From NCBI RefSeq assembly GCF_020882015.2, contig NZ_CP086555.2, positions 558,001 to 622,000 on the forward strand: a DNA stretch of 64,000 nt, read 5' to 3'. The DNA comes from Candidatus Borrelia undatumii (lineage in GTDB: Bacteria > Spirochaetota > Spirochaetia > Borreliales > Borreliaceae). The position numbers and the translations under genes are program-made. The notes under the pieces were generated by a model. The model did not search any database. It saw nothing but the letters and a program-made list of their open reading frames with translations, and had not been told where the DNA came from. Shown in pieces: positions 24,487-33,498 of the stretch. The number at the start of each line of letters is the position of its first letter. Within the stretch, counting starts at the first letter, position 1.

Positions 24487-25026
24487 ATGGAATTAGAGAC
24501 AGATTTGCAGGGCATGTTGAGTCAGTATCTTTTGTTTAGCTTGGATGAACTTTATGCCATTGAGATTAAATACGTGGTTGAAGTGTTGGAGTACACTAAA
24601 ATATCTAAAATACCAAGAACCCCTGACTATATGGCAGGTATAATTAATAATCGGGGGAAGATAGTTCCTATAATCGACATCAGAAGGCAATTCGGCATGG
24701 ATGATCGTAAGATTAGTGAAGAGGAAGTTAAGAAAAATAAGGGGGTTGATGTTTCAAATATCATCATATTGACTCTGACATATGAGGGGGATGAATTTAA
24801 CCTTGGAATTTTGGTGGATTATGTTAATGAAGTTCTTGAATTAGACCCAGCGAGTATCGATGATACTCCTAAGATTGGCACGGGGTTTAACGCTAGGTTT
24901 ATTTCGGGAATTGGCAAGAGTAAGAATAGGTTTATTATTATTCTTAATATAGAGAATTTGTTTGATATTAAGGAGCTTTCCAAGTTTAGAAACACTACGA
25001 TATATGATCCTAATAACGAGCAATAG
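24487..25026 (+). CDS. cheW2: chemotaxis adaptor CheW (CheW2)
   Basis: Couples chemoreceptors to the CheA kinase. The 179 residues form one CheW SH3-like pair: LLFSLDELYAIEIKYVVEVLEY, KIPRTPDYMAGIINNRGKIVPIIDIRRQFG (the conserved receptor-contact region with N-R-G), and a second barrel with LGILVDYVNEVLEL. It is slightly longer than E. coli CheW because of the IDRRQ...KKNKGVD insertion between barrels. First gene of the operon; the STAS gene follows 14 bases later. By order equals BB0565. Confidence 0.93.
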   Translation: MELETDLQGMLSQYLLFSLDELYAIEIKYVVEVLEYTKISKIPRTPDYMAGIINNRGKIVPIIDIRRQFGMDDRKISEEEVKKNKGVDVSNIIILTLTYEGDEFNLGILVDYVNEVLELDPASIDDTPKIGTGFNARFISGIGKSKNRFIIILNIENLFDIKELSKFRNTTIYDPNNEQ

Positions 25027-25040
25027 GAGTTTTAAGTATT

Positions 25041-25352
25041 ATGCTTTATAAGCCAGAGGGGGAACTTGTAATAAATAATATCTTTAGAGTTAAGGAGGAT
25101 CTTTTAAATATTTTTAAAGATATGCAGGAGGGTGATACTCTTACTGTTAATCTTTCGAGTGTGGAAAAGATCGATATTACTTTCGTACAAATTTTGTACG
25201 CTTCCAATAAGTATGCTAAGAGTAAAAATTTATTTTTAAAGATAGAGTATCCATCAGATGAAGTTTTGAGTTCGTTGTTGTATGGTGGGTTTTTAAATGA
25301 TATTGAAGATGTTGATAATTTGGATTTAGGGTCTGGTTTAATTGAATTTTAG
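25041..25352 (+). CDS. STAS-domain protein (anti-sigma factor antagonist type)
   Basis: 103 residues with the STAS pattern: a first strand (YKPEGELVINNIFRVKEDLL), then the phospho-loop region LTVNLSSVEKIDITFVQILY, in which DITFVQILY corresponds to the (D)-S-S-G-(I/L) helix start. The usual phosphorylated serine is not obvious in that loop (Asp-Ile-Thr), so regulation by phosphorylation is uncertain. Its position between cheW2 and cheA1 suggests a role in the chemosensory complex, as the STAS family sometimes serves in chemotaxis clusters. AGGAG precedes the start by 12 bases. Equivalent to BB0566. Confidence 0.75.
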   Translation: MLYKPEGELVINNIFRVKEDLLNIFKDMQEGDTLTVNLSSVEKIDITFVQILYASNKYAKSKNLFLKIEYPSDEVLSSLLYGGFLNDIEDVDNLDLGSGLIEF

Positions 25353-25376
25353 TTTTATGTATTTAAAGGGAAACTT

Positions 25377-27542
25377 ATGAACAGTAGGGATATGATTGAT
25401 AAATTTAAGGATTCTTTTAAAGAGGAGTCTATAGAAAACATCTCGGATATTGAACAAGCACTTCTTAACATTGAGTTTGAATCGGGGCAGGAAATTATTA
25501 ACTCTATTTTTAGAAACCTTCACACAATAAAGGGCAGTGCTGGGATGTTTGGCTTTAATTTTACTGCTTCTCTTGTTCATGAGATAGAGACTGTGCTCGA
25601 TCCTATTAAGGAGGGCTCTGACGAATTTGGGCAAGCTACTATTGATTCTACTTTAATGGCAGTTGATTTTATTCGCGAGTTAGTTGAAGGAGATGAAGCT
25701 ATTGATGAGATCGAATTTAAAACTCGAGAAAGAGAATTGATAGAGGGAATTAAAATGGGGATAGGAGCTGCTGTTGATGTTAAGCTTGGCGATGGTGAGT
25801 CTAGTGCTAATTGTGAAGCTCATGTAGACTCATCTAATGATGCTGAGGAGGAGTCTACGTCCGGTTCCTCGCCAGAAGATGGATTTGATGATGAGGCTTT
25901 AAATATTGCAACTAGAGTTTATAAAATTCTTTTTTTGCCTGCAAGGGGTGTTTTGTTTCATGGGCACAAACCGATCAATTTATTAAAAAAAGTGTTGGAC
26001 TTGGGCAATGGCCAAGTTAGAGCCAGGGTGAGCAGTATTCCTGATTTAGAGTTAATTTCTCCGGATAATGTTTATGTTAGATGGGAGATGAAATTAGAGA
26101 CGGAAGAGAGTAAAAGTGTCATAAAAGATGTTTTTGTGTTTTTAAATGAGCAGTCAAATGTTATTGTCGAAGAGGTTGACGGGTTTTATGAAATACCTGA
26201 GGAAGAACCTCATTTGTTGGCAGTAGATACGGATGAGACTGGGGAAGATAAGGCGAGTGACGATATTTCTTCTGTAAAACAGAACGCATTGTCAAAAGCG
26301 GGAAAAGTTGAAAATAAAACGGTTGTCAAGGGAGAAGTAAGTCATTTTAATTTTAACGATGCTACCGCAAAGAGCAAGGTAAATATTGCAAGTATTAAGG
26401 TTGATTCGAAAAAGTTAGATCATTTGGTGAATCTTGTTGGTGAACTTGTGACAATTCAATCTAAGCTTTCAAAAGAAGCTGAGAATAGGAGTAGTAATAT
26501 TTTAAACTCGATTTCAGCTGAATTTTCTTTGCTTATTAATGAACTCAGAGATTATACAACGGCGCTTAGAACAGTTCCTATTGAAATTTTGTTTGTAAAA
26601 TTTCAAAGAATAGTTAAGGATTTGTCTTCTCAGCTTGGAAAATCAATCCTTTATAATACTCAGGGCGGGGATACCGTTCTTGATAAAAGTATCATTGAGA
26701 AGTTAAATGAGCCTTTGGTTCATTTAATAAGGAATTCAATTGATCATGGTATTGAGTCAGCTGATGAGAGGGTAAAGGCGGGGAAAGATCCCAGAGGTGT
26801 AATTAAGCTTTCTGCGCATCAATCGGGGGATTCTGTTATTGTGGTTATTGAGGATGATGGTAGGGGCCTTGACAAGCTTAAAATAATTAAAAAAGCTGTA
26901 GAAAAAGGCATAGTATCTGAAACTGTTTCAAAAACTTTATCGGAAGCTGATGCTTATAGTTTAATTTTTGAGCCTGGATTTTCAACGGCTAGCGTTGTGA
27001 CAAATATATCTGGGCGTGGTGTTGGGATGGATGTTGTTAGGCAGCAGGTAGAGTCCCTAAGGGGTAATGTTATTCTTGAGAGTGAACTTGGTAAATATAC
27101 TAGAACAAAATTAATTTTTCCTCTGACCTTGGCAATTATTGAGGGTTGGTTGGTAAGAGTAAAAGAGGAGCATTTTATTGTTCCTCTCTCTAGTGTTGAA
27201 TCCTGTCTTGAGGCTGATAAGTTGAATTCTGGGAAATGCGGCCTTGATTCCAATAATAGTGTTATGAATTATAGAGGGAGCATGATTAGTTACATACGTC
27301 TGCGGGAGTTTTTTGAGATATCTAATGAAAGAAATGCTAGTGAACATGTTGTTGTTGTCAATACTAACAGTGGTAAGATAGGGATTGTGGTTGATGAAGT
27401 ATTGGGGCAGCATCAGACTGTCATAAAAGCTTTAGGTAAAGTTTATTCTAGAGTGGAGGGGGTGTCTGGGGCTACAATACTTGGAGATGGTAGTTTGGCC
27501 TTGGTGATAGATATTGATACTATAACTAAAATTATAAAGTAG
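25377..27542 (+). CDS. cheA1: chemotaxis histidine kinase CheA (CheA1)
   Basis: Signal-transducing kinase phosphorylating CheY and CheB. Domain order: Hpt/P1 with phosphorylated His49 in NLHTIKGSAGMFGF; an acidic linker; a P2-like region (about 175-265); a dimerisation helix pair (about 340-400, SKKLDHLVNLVGELVTIQSK); the ATPase domain with N-box HLIRNSIDHGIES, G1 EDDGRGLD and G2 NISGRGVGMDVV; and a CheW-like P5 domain from about residue 580. All catalytic motifs are intact. 721 residues. In B. burgdorferi, CheA2 rather than CheA1 is the kinase needed for swimming chemotaxis, as I recall, so this operon may serve another host-phase signal. Confidence 0.95.
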   Translation: MNSRDMIDKFKDSFKEESIENISDIEQALLNIEFESGQEIINSIFRNLHTIKGSAGMFGFNFTASLVHEIETVLDPIKEGSDEFGQATIDSTLMAVDFIRELVEGDEAIDEIEFKTRERELIEGIKMGIGAAVDVKLGDGESSANCEAHVDSSNDAEEESTSGSSPEDGFDDEALNIATRVYKILFLPARGVLFHGHKPINLLKKVLDLGNGQVRARVSSIPDLELISPDNVYVRWEMKLETEESKSVIKDVFVFLNEQSNVIVEEVDGFYEIPEEEPHLLAVDTDETGEDKASDDISSVKQNALSKAGKVENKTVVKGEVSHFNFNDATAKSKVNIASIKVDSKKLDHLVNLVGELVTIQSKLSKEAENRSSNILNSISAEFSLLINELRDYTTALRTVPIEILFVKFQRIVKDLSSQLGKSILYNTQGGDTVLDKSIIEKLNEPLVHLIRNSIDHGIESADERVKAGKDPRGVIKLSAHQSGDSVIVVIEDDGRGLDKLKIIKKAVEKGIVSETVSKTLSEADAYSLIFEPGFSTASVVTNISGRGVGMDVVRQQVESLRGNVILESELGKYTRTKLIFPLTLAIIEGWLVRVKEEHFIVPLSSVESCLEADKLNSGKCGLDSNNSVMNYRGSMISYIRLREFFEISNERNASEHVVVVNTNSGKIGIVVDEVLGQHQTVIKALGKVYSRVEGVSGATILGDGSLALVIDIDTITKIIK

Positions 27543-27601
27543 TGTGTTTTAGTATTGCATATTTTGGGTTTCGGTAATGTAGGGTATACTAAGAGATAGC
27601 G

Positions 27602-28753
27602 ATGAAGATATTGGTAGTTGATAATCAGGGTTTAGTGAGGCAGGTTTTTGTTAGGGCTTTTAAGCAGGATTTGGATGTTGAGATATTAAATCCAGGATCT
27701 AATTCTTTAAACCTTATTAAGGTTTTCTTACAGAGATTTCCCGATTTGGTTATCATTGATGAGAATACGGCTAGGTCTAATTTTGGAAGCGCTCTTGAAA
27801 ATGTTCTTAATAATATTTCGCTTCCTGTTGTGTTTATAGCAGAAGATGAGGATAATCCAAGTTTTGGATTTCTTGAAAATAAGAAAGACAAGATCAAATT
27901 AATAATAAACAAACTTAATTTTAAGCTTGTTGTTAACTTATTTAGAAGTGATTATTTGGGCTTGGTAAAATCTGAGATTAGAAAGCTTGGAGACAACAAA
28001 CTTTCTGTTTCTTTTGATGTTAAAAGGATTAAAGCTCCTGATTTTTCTCTTAAGTCTGGTCTTAAGAAATCTAGTGTGGATTTTTCTGGTGTAACGAAGA
28101 GCTATAAAGCTTCGGATGTTATTAATGTTGCTCCCAAGAATGATCCAGATGTTGTTTTAAAATATCAGGGTGTTATTAATAGACAAAGGACGGGGAAAGT
28201 GATTTTTGTTGGATCCTCAACAGGAGGTACTGAAGCCTTAAGAGTGTTCTTAAGGTATTTTAAGAAAGATTCTCCTCCGATTGTTGTTGTGCAACACATG
28301 CCAGGGGGATTTACAACATCTTTTGCAAGAAGCCTAAATAGTGAATTTGAAATTGATGTAAAAGAGGCTGAGGACGGAGATATTTTAAGGCCGGGTCTTG
28401 TAATAATTGCAAATGGTAATTATCATTTGATTGTAAAATATGGCAATGGTAATTATTTTGTTAATTTACTAGATGGGCCTTTGGTTAGTAGGCACAAGCC
28501 GTCTGTTAACGTGTTATTTCGTTCTGCTGCTATGTATGCTGCGGAGAATGCTATCGGGGTTATGCTTACGGGAATGGGGGATGATGGTGCTGCTTGTATG
28601 CTTGAGATGAAGAGCAATGGCGCGTATAATATTGCTCAAGACCAGGCTACATCTGTGGTTTTTGGAATGCCTATGGAGGCAATAAAAATAGGTGCTGTGG
28701 ACAAGGTTCTTCCTTTAAATAAAATATCAGAGTTTGTTTTAAGGAGATCTTAA
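27602..28753 (+). CDS. cheB2: protein-glutamate methylesterase CheB (CheB2), with weakened receiver domain
   Basis: Removes methyl groups from chemoreceptors. The C-terminal methylesterase keeps the catalytic triad: Ser in VGSSTGGTEALR, His in VVQHMPGGFT and Asp in LTGMGDDGAAC. The N-terminal receiver is divergent: the acidic pair is Asp-Asn (VVDNQ), the phospho-acceptor Asp is kept (LVIIDENTA), but the conserved Thr/Ser strand reads VVFIAEDE and the KP motif is absent. Classical phosphorylation control may be lost or altered. A linker of about 60 residues separates the domains. 60 bases separate it from cheA1 and its stop overlaps the next start (TAATG). Confidence 0.92.
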   Translation: MKILVVDNQGLVRQVFVRAFKQDLDVEILNPGSNSLNLIKVFLQRFPDLVIIDENTARSNFGSALENVLNNISLPVVFIAEDEDNPSFGFLENKKDKIKLIINKLNFKLVVNLFRSDYLGLVKSEIRKLGDNKLSVSFDVKRIKAPDFSLKSGLKKSSVDFSGVTKSYKASDVINVAPKNDPDVVLKYQGVINRQRTGKVIFVGSSTGGTEALRVFLRYFKKDSPPIVVVQHMPGGFTTSFARSLNSEFEIDVKEAEDGDILRPGLVIIANGNYHLIVKYGNGNYFVNLLDGPLVSRHKPSVNVLFRSAAMYAAENAIGVMLTGMGDDGAACMLEMKSNGAYNIAQDQATSVVFGMPMEAIKIGAVDKVLPLNKISEFVLRRS

Positions 28754-30522
28754 TGAGCGAAGATAAGCGTTTTGACTTTGACCTTTACATTGGTAGATTG
28801 TTTGCTGAGCTTGGAAATTTTGATGCTCGATCGAGGCAAATTTATTCGAATCTAAGCAAATCAATTCCTAAATTAATAGAGAAACTTTCAAAAGATATTA
28901 AAGATTTGTCTTTTAGTGTCGGGATTATTTCCGATCTTGATATTGAAAATGATTATTCTTTGAATAATTTCATCTATAAGGCAATAAGAGTATTGAATGA
29001 TTTTGTGTCTTATTTTAATGCTTCAACCGATTCACTTGAAACTCAGTTTAGCATTATAAAGGATAAGGTTAAGGACATAGAAATACTTGAAGATGTCATT
29101 GAGAAGATGAAGAAAAGCTCTCTTGATATGGAAATAATGTCTATTAATACATTAACAGTTGCCTTAAGGGCTGGGAGAGCAGGGGGAGCTTTTTCTTATA
29201 TTACAAATGAGATTAAAATTTTGACTCAATCTATGATTAAGCAAGCAGATCAGCTTACTAGTAGAGGAAGGGACATTAAGGTTGGACTTGATCGCGCTAA
29301 GGAACAGGTGCGTGAAAATAATACCGCCGAGAATAAAATCCTTGAAGAATTTAAAGATAATTTGATGAAAAATATAGATGAATTTTCGGGAGAGATCGGT
29401 GAGGTTATTGCCTTTTATGACAGCATATTGGATATGCTGAATGAGTTTAAATTCAAATTTGTGAATGCCGTTTCCTATCTTCAATTTCAGGACAGGCTTA
29501 CTCAATCCTTGTATCATTTAAACATTATGTATTCAAATGTTGATGTTTTTAAATTTAGGGACATAAGTGAGCTTCAGCGATTGAAATTTTTGTCTATTTT
29601 TACAGGTACGTCCAGAATGATAGTTAGGGACGTTATTGATAAATTAGATGAAAATTTGACTGTGTTTGAAAAGTTTGTTGATACGTCTATTTCGTCTATT
29701 CAGACTATTAATGGTTTGAAAGCGGAAAACTCTTTATACATCGATATTGCAAGAACAGTGGAGTCTTTTTCAGTTATTTTATTGAATTTACTTAAAAGAA
29801 TAGACGATGTAGAGAAGAATAATTCTAATTTTTTAGGCCTTTACTATGAACAGATTAAGTTTGTTAAGTCTTTGGAGTTTATGTTCTCAAATATTTCAGC
29901 TATCTCCGCTAGGTTCCAAAATATCAATATAGCTTCTAAAATAGAGGTTGTAAAAAGAATTGAACTTGAAGATATGGAAGGTAATATTTCTGAAATGTCA
30001 AAGATTATTGGTAATATTGATTTAAACATTAATAAAGGTCGAGAGTTTTTAGATCAAATAATATTTTTCTTTGAGAAAGTTGTAAAGGATTATGACAATA
30101 GGTTTTATCTTGAGAAGAATTATTTTAAAAAATTTAAAAAGTTGTTTATGGAGATAAAGAATAACATTTATGAGATAAAAAATATTGCCGTTAATAATAT
30201 TTTGTCCTACGAGATGTTTTCGGTTGATTTTTTAGAAATATTTGAAGAGATAAAAATGGAAGTTTACAATATTAAAAATTTAAAAGGTAAACTTTTGGAT
30301 ATTGAAGAGCTTATAGCTAGTATGGGAGGTGATGTCGACCGTGCGCTTGATTTGGAGTTATCTAGGAGTGGTGTTGACTCTGTTGAGATTGAAGACAAGG
30401 AATTTGTTAGAAGAATTGCTAATAGATTTACTTTGTTTATACACAAAAAGCATTTGTTATCTCTTATTGAGGACGAAAAAGATGTCCAATCATTGGATGA
30501 GGGTAGTGTAATTTTATTTTAA
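28753..30522 (+). CDS. soluble coiled-coil protein with receptor-like signalling hairpins
   Basis: 589 residues, no transmembrane segment, long helices throughout. Residues about 124-160 (MEIMSINTLTVALRAGRAGG, then FSYITNEIKILTQ) follow the chemoreceptor signalling tip pattern (lLaLNAAIEAARAGE.GrGFAVVA.EvR.LA). A weaker second copy may lie about residues 370-420 (ISARFQNINIASKIEVVKRI ... EMSKIIGNID). It begins one base inside cheB2 and precedes cheY2, so it is part of the chemotaxis operon. It may bind CheA1/CheW2 as a cytoplasmic receptor or scaffold, or localise the complex. Equivalent to BB0569, annotated hypothetical. No ligand domain is recognisable. Confidence 0.7.
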   Translation: MSEDKRFDFDLYIGRLFAELGNFDARSRQIYSNLSKSIPKLIEKLSKDIKDLSFSVGIISDLDIENDYSLNNFIYKAIRVLNDFVSYFNASTDSLETQFSIIKDKVKDIEILEDVIEKMKKSSLDMEIMSINTLTVALRAGRAGGAFSYITNEIKILTQSMIKQADQLTSRGRDIKVGLDRAKEQVRENNTAENKILEEFKDNLMKNIDEFSGEIGEVIAFYDSILDMLNEFKFKFVNAVSYLQFQDRLTQSLYHLNIMYSNVDVFKFRDISELQRLKFLSIFTGTSRMIVRDVIDKLDENLTVFEKFVDTSISSIQTINGLKAENSLYIDIARTVESFSVILLNLLKRIDDVEKNNSNFLGLYYEQIKFVKSLEFMFSNISAISARFQNINIASKIEVVKRIELEDMEGNISEMSKIIGNIDLNINKGREFLDQIIFFFEKVVKDYDNRFYLEKNYFKKFKKLFMEIKNNIYEIKNIAVNNILSYEMFSVDFLEIFEEIKMEVYNIKNLKGKLLDIEELIASMGGDVDRALDLELSRSGVDSVEIEDKEFVRRIANRFTLFIHKKHLLSLIEDEKDVQSLDEGSVILF

Positions 30523-30607
30523 TTTTTATATAATTATCGAGTAATTCTTAAATTTTGAAATAGTCTTGAGGGGGTTTATGTGAGAGTGATGGATTCAGGA
30601 GAGTTTG

Positions 30608-30982
30608 ATGAAGAAGAGAATTTTAGTTATAGATGATAATAGAGCCATCAGACAGAGTGTCGCTTATATTTTGGAGCAAAATGGTTTTGGGGTTTCTGAG
30701 GCAGAGGATGGGCTGGATGGTGTGACCAAGTTTAAGGAGGCTGTTGGGCAAAGTGACAGGGATTTTGATCTTATTATTACTGATATAAATATGCCCAATT
30801 TGGATGGAATAGGGGTAATTAAACAGATAAGAGAATTTGGGAGTTTTGTTCCAATACTTGTTCTTACAACTGAGTCTGAGCAGTCAAAAGTTGATGAGGG
30901 TCGTAAGGCGGGTGCTACTGGGTGGCTTGTTAAGCCTTTTAATCCCGATACTCTTATGCAAACGATATCGAAAATATTCTAA
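30608..30982 (+). CDS. cheY2: CheY-type response regulator (CheY2)
   Basis: Single receiver domain with intact switch residues: DD in VIDDNRAIRQ, phospho-acceptor in LIITDINMPNLDG, Thr in VLTTESEQ and Lys in LVKPF. ATG 30608 has AGGAGA six bases upstream; an earlier TTG (30605) adds one residue. 124 residues. Last gene of the cheA1 operon, 86 bases after the receptor-like gene. In B. burgdorferi the CheY at this place is, from memory, dispensable for chemotaxis but affects virulence, so its output may not be the motor. Sequence is closer to ordinary CheY proteins than CheY1 of this window. Confidence 0.93.
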   Translation: MKKRILVIDDNRAIRQSVAYILEQNGFGVSEAEDGLDGVTKFKEAVGQSDRDFDLIITDINMPNLDGIGVIKQIREFGSFVPILVLTTESEQSKVDEGRKAGATGWLVKPFNPDTLMQTISKIF

Positions 30983-31093
30983 CTTGTGTTTTTAAAGTTG
31001 CGATTGAAAGTTGCTTTTGGGTACAATCGGTTGTTTATGTTTTGTATTCCAGGATGTGAAACATAGAGATTTGATTCTAGAGGGGGGCTCTTT

Positions 31094-32437
31094 ATGGATC
31101 TTAAGTTGAAGGAACAATTTTATTCTGATCTAGGGGAACTGATCAGGTTTAATAGTGTGGCTGTTTCTCCTCTAAGGGATAAGCCTTTTGGAGAGCAGAT
31201 TGATTTGTGTTTGGATAAAGTTTTGAAAGTGGCTGGAGACATTGGTTTTGAAGTTTACAAGGCTGGGGATGGGTATTATGGTTTTGCTGAGATAGGTAGA
31301 GGATCTGAGCTTATAGGCATTTTGGGGCATGTTGATGTTGTTGATGTTGGAAATTTATCTCAGTGGCATTCGGATCCCTTTACCCTTAGTTTGAGGGATG
31401 GAAATGTTTATGGTAGGGGCGTTTTAGATGATAAGGGGCCTTTGATGGCTGTTCTTTATGCTTTTAAATCTTTAGTTTTAGATGGATTTTCTTTTAAGAA
31501 GAGATTTAGGATGATTTTTGGAACGGATGAGGAAACTTTGTGGCGGTGCATTGAGCAGTATAAAAAAAGGGAGGTAATTCCTGATTTTTCTTTTACTCCT
31601 GATGCTGATTTTCCGGTTGTTAATGCTGAGAAGGGCTTGTTACAGTTTGATGTTGTTAGTGGTGAGAAGGGTTTTATGGATTTCAATCTTGGGATTGGAT
31701 ATAATGTGATCCCTGGGGAATGTTCTTTTGAATTGGGGAACTCTAATAGGGATGAATTTAGAATTTTACTTGATGGGTTTGGGGATAGGATTAGGTATAA
31801 ATTTCACGAAAATGATGTTTTAATTCAGGGTGTTTCGGCGCATGCTTCATTGCCTGAGGCTGGAGTTAATGTTGCTCCTTATGCGTTAAGTATAATTAAG
31901 AGCTTGGGGATGGAGGCTAATTTTATTAACTTTTTTGAGGAAAAGATTGGGTTTACTGTTAATGGTGAAAAGTTGTTTGACAAAGTTTTGGAAGATTCAA
32001 AATCTGGAAAGCTCACCCTTTGTTTGACAAAGGTTAGTTTGTCTAAAACTTCTAATCAAGTTTTGTCTTTTGATATGAGATATCCTGTGGACTTTAAGAG
32101 AGAGGACTTGGTAAGTTTAATAAGGGATGTGCTGGATTCATATTCTTTAAACTACAGTGAAGTCTCTTATCTTGACCCTATTTATGTTAATTCCGATTCT
32201 GATTTTGTTAAGACTTTAGTTGAAGTTTATAAAGACTTTACAGGAGAATCTGATGCTAGACCCATTGCTATTGGCGGCGCAACTTATTCGAGGGCTTTGA
32301 AGAACTGCGTTGCCTTTGGTCCTTTGTTTAAGGGGGCAAATAACACTGCTCATCAGACCAATGAGCACATGAAGGAAACCGATCTTTTAAGGCTTGTTTC
32401 AATCTACAAGGAGGCCATCAGCAGGCTCAACGGGTAG
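31094..32437 (+). CDS. M20-family dipeptidase (PepV/Sapep type)
   Basis: Metal-dependent cytosolic dipeptidase, 447 residues. Two-metal ligands are visible: LGHVDVVDVG, GRGVLDDKGPLMAVLYAF, GTDEETLW (catalytic Glu), FTPDADFPVVNAEKG (typical of PepV) and near the C-terminus a His in NNTAHQTNEHM. It would cleave dipeptides from imported oligopeptides, a major amino-acid source for Borrelia, which lack amino-acid synthesis. AGGGGGG lies just upstream. As far as I recall, B. burgdorferi B31 has no gene of this type between cheY2 and pyrH, so this may be lineage-specific. Gene end (32437) faces the tRNA-Leu/pyrH unit. Confidence 0.88.
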   Translation: MDLKLKEQFYSDLGELIRFNSVAVSPLRDKPFGEQIDLCLDKVLKVAGDIGFEVYKAGDGYYGFAEIGRGSELIGILGHVDVVDVGNLSQWHSDPFTLSLRDGNVYGRGVLDDKGPLMAVLYAFKSLVLDGFSFKKRFRMIFGTDEETLWRCIEQYKKREVIPDFSFTPDADFPVVNAEKGLLQFDVVSGEKGFMDFNLGIGYNVIPGECSFELGNSNRDEFRILLDGFGDRIRYKFHENDVLIQGVSAHASLPEAGVNVAPYALSIIKSLGMEANFINFFEEKIGFTVNGEKLFDKVLEDSKSGKLTLCLTKVSLSKTSNQVLSFDMRYPVDFKREDLVSLIRDVLDSYSLNYSEVSYLDPIYVNSDSDFVKTLVEVYKDFTGESDARPIAIGGATYSRALKNCVAFGPLFKGANNTAHQTNEHMKETDLLRLVSIYKEAISRLNG

Positions 32438-32503
32438 AGAGAGCTCAAGCCTGACCCCTTTTTACCGTTCAGTAAGACCGCAACGCTTTACAAACACTGC
32501 AAA

Positions 32504-32586
32504 TACCGGTAGTCGGGGTCGAACCGACACGAGGTTACCTCATCAGGTTTTGAGACTGACGCGTCTACCAATTCCGCCATACCGGC
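32504..32586 (-). tRNA. tRNA-Leu (anticodon CAA)
   Basis: Minus-strand cloverleaf of 83 bases without encoded CCA. Acceptor GCCGGTA pairs with TACCGGT (G1-U72 at the end). The D arm is GCG...CGC. The anticodon loop is CTCAAAA with anticodon CAA, the stem TCAGT/CCTGA having one mismatch (T31-C39). The variable arm is long (GAGG-TAA-CCTC), as leucine tRNAs require, and the T arm GTCGG-TTCGACC-CCGAC is standard. It begins eight bases after the pyrH stop, so it probably sits on the same transcript. CAA decodes TTG leucine codons, frequent here. Confidence 0.93.
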
Positions 32587-32594
32587 AACGAGTT

Positions 32595-33284
32595 CTATTT
32601 TACTATAATAGTTCCTAAAAAATCATCATTTTTATTGAAAACTTTTTCTAGGTTTTTGATGTCAAGTCCATTTAGAACATAAGCTTTAAGACCAAGATTT
32701 AGAGCTAATTTGGTCGCTATTGGGTCAAACGGTAAATTTGAGCCAGGTTCCCAGTCGTTTCCAACAATGTCTTGTAATTCGCCCCAAGTGATTTTGCTCA
32801 GTCCCTTTGCATCTTTAAATTTTTTTGGATCTTTATCATGAATCTGGTTTATGTTCGTTAGGTTAATTATCTCATTCGATTTGAATTTCTCAGCAAATTT
32901 TACGGCAATATAGTCCGTTGAAAAGCCTGGTTTCCATCCCGATGCAACTAGTATATTTCCCTTGAAATGAAAATCTTTAGATGGATCACTAACAATCGCA
33001 TCAATACAAACTGGCTTCATTGACTTGCTAATAAAAATGGCATTTAGTTTAGTTGCCAGTATTCCAATCTCATCAAGGTCGTCATTTTCGAATTCGGGGT
33101 TGATCTTTTTGTAAGAGTCTTGATATTCTCTTGCTGTTTTACCCCCACCTGTTATTAATATTATTTTTCTTCTATTGTCTTCTTTTATCCACTTAAAAAT
33201 AAGATTTCTAAGGTTTTTAATATATTCTATGTTGATTTTATCCGGATTAATTACCCCGCCCCCAAGGCTAATTATTTTAAGCAT
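32595..33284 (-). CDS. pyrH: uridylate kinase, archaeal-like short form
   Basis: Phosphorylates UMP to UDP using ATP, feeding CTP synthase and RNA synthesis. The 229 residues of the amino-acid-kinase fold start MLKIISLGGGVINPD and contain LITGGGKTAREYQDSY, a motif I associate with the archaeal PyrH group rather than with the longer, hexameric bacterial one (GGGN.FRG). A uridine-binding region ATKLNAIFI and the end segment DLIG/...LPFDPIATKLA are present. AAGGAG lies just upstream of the ATG. Followed on the same strand by tRNA-Leu. B. burgdorferi BB0571 is annotated the same. Confidence 0.85.
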   Translation of the reverse strand: MLKIISLGGGVINPDKINIEYIKNLRNLIFKWIKEDNRRKIILITGGGKTAREYQDSYKKINPEFENDDLDEIGILATKLNAIFISKSMKPVCIDAIVSDPSKDFHFKGNILVASGWKPGFSTDYIAVKFAEKFKSNEIINLTNINQIHDKDPKKFKDAKGLSKITWGELQDIVGNDWEPGSNLPFDPIATKLALNLGLKAYVLNGLDIKNLEKVFNKNDDFLGTIIVK

Positions 33285-33498
33285 TTAAACTCCTTGTTTC
33301 CGATAGGAATTCGCCTTTCCATTTTAACCTGTATTATATATTATTTTTGGGTTTATTTGAAAATAGGGTTAAAATAATGTAAATTCATTAACTATACTGT
33401 ACAATATTTGTTTGAACTTGTGATGTGGAATGTTATTTAATAATGGTAAGTCATTCTATGCAGGCTTCTGTAGGGTAGTGTTTGTTTGGGAGGATGTT

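Noticed and set aside
27585-27590. TATACT before cheB2 as an internal promoter
   Set aside because: No -35 element lies at the right distance (TTGCAT is 24 bases away), and cheB2 sits inside an operon.
32394-32618. Open frame covering the tRNA-Leu region on the plus strand
   Set aside because: It overlaps the tRNA and the end of the dipeptidase gene, has no ribosome site and no recognisable product.
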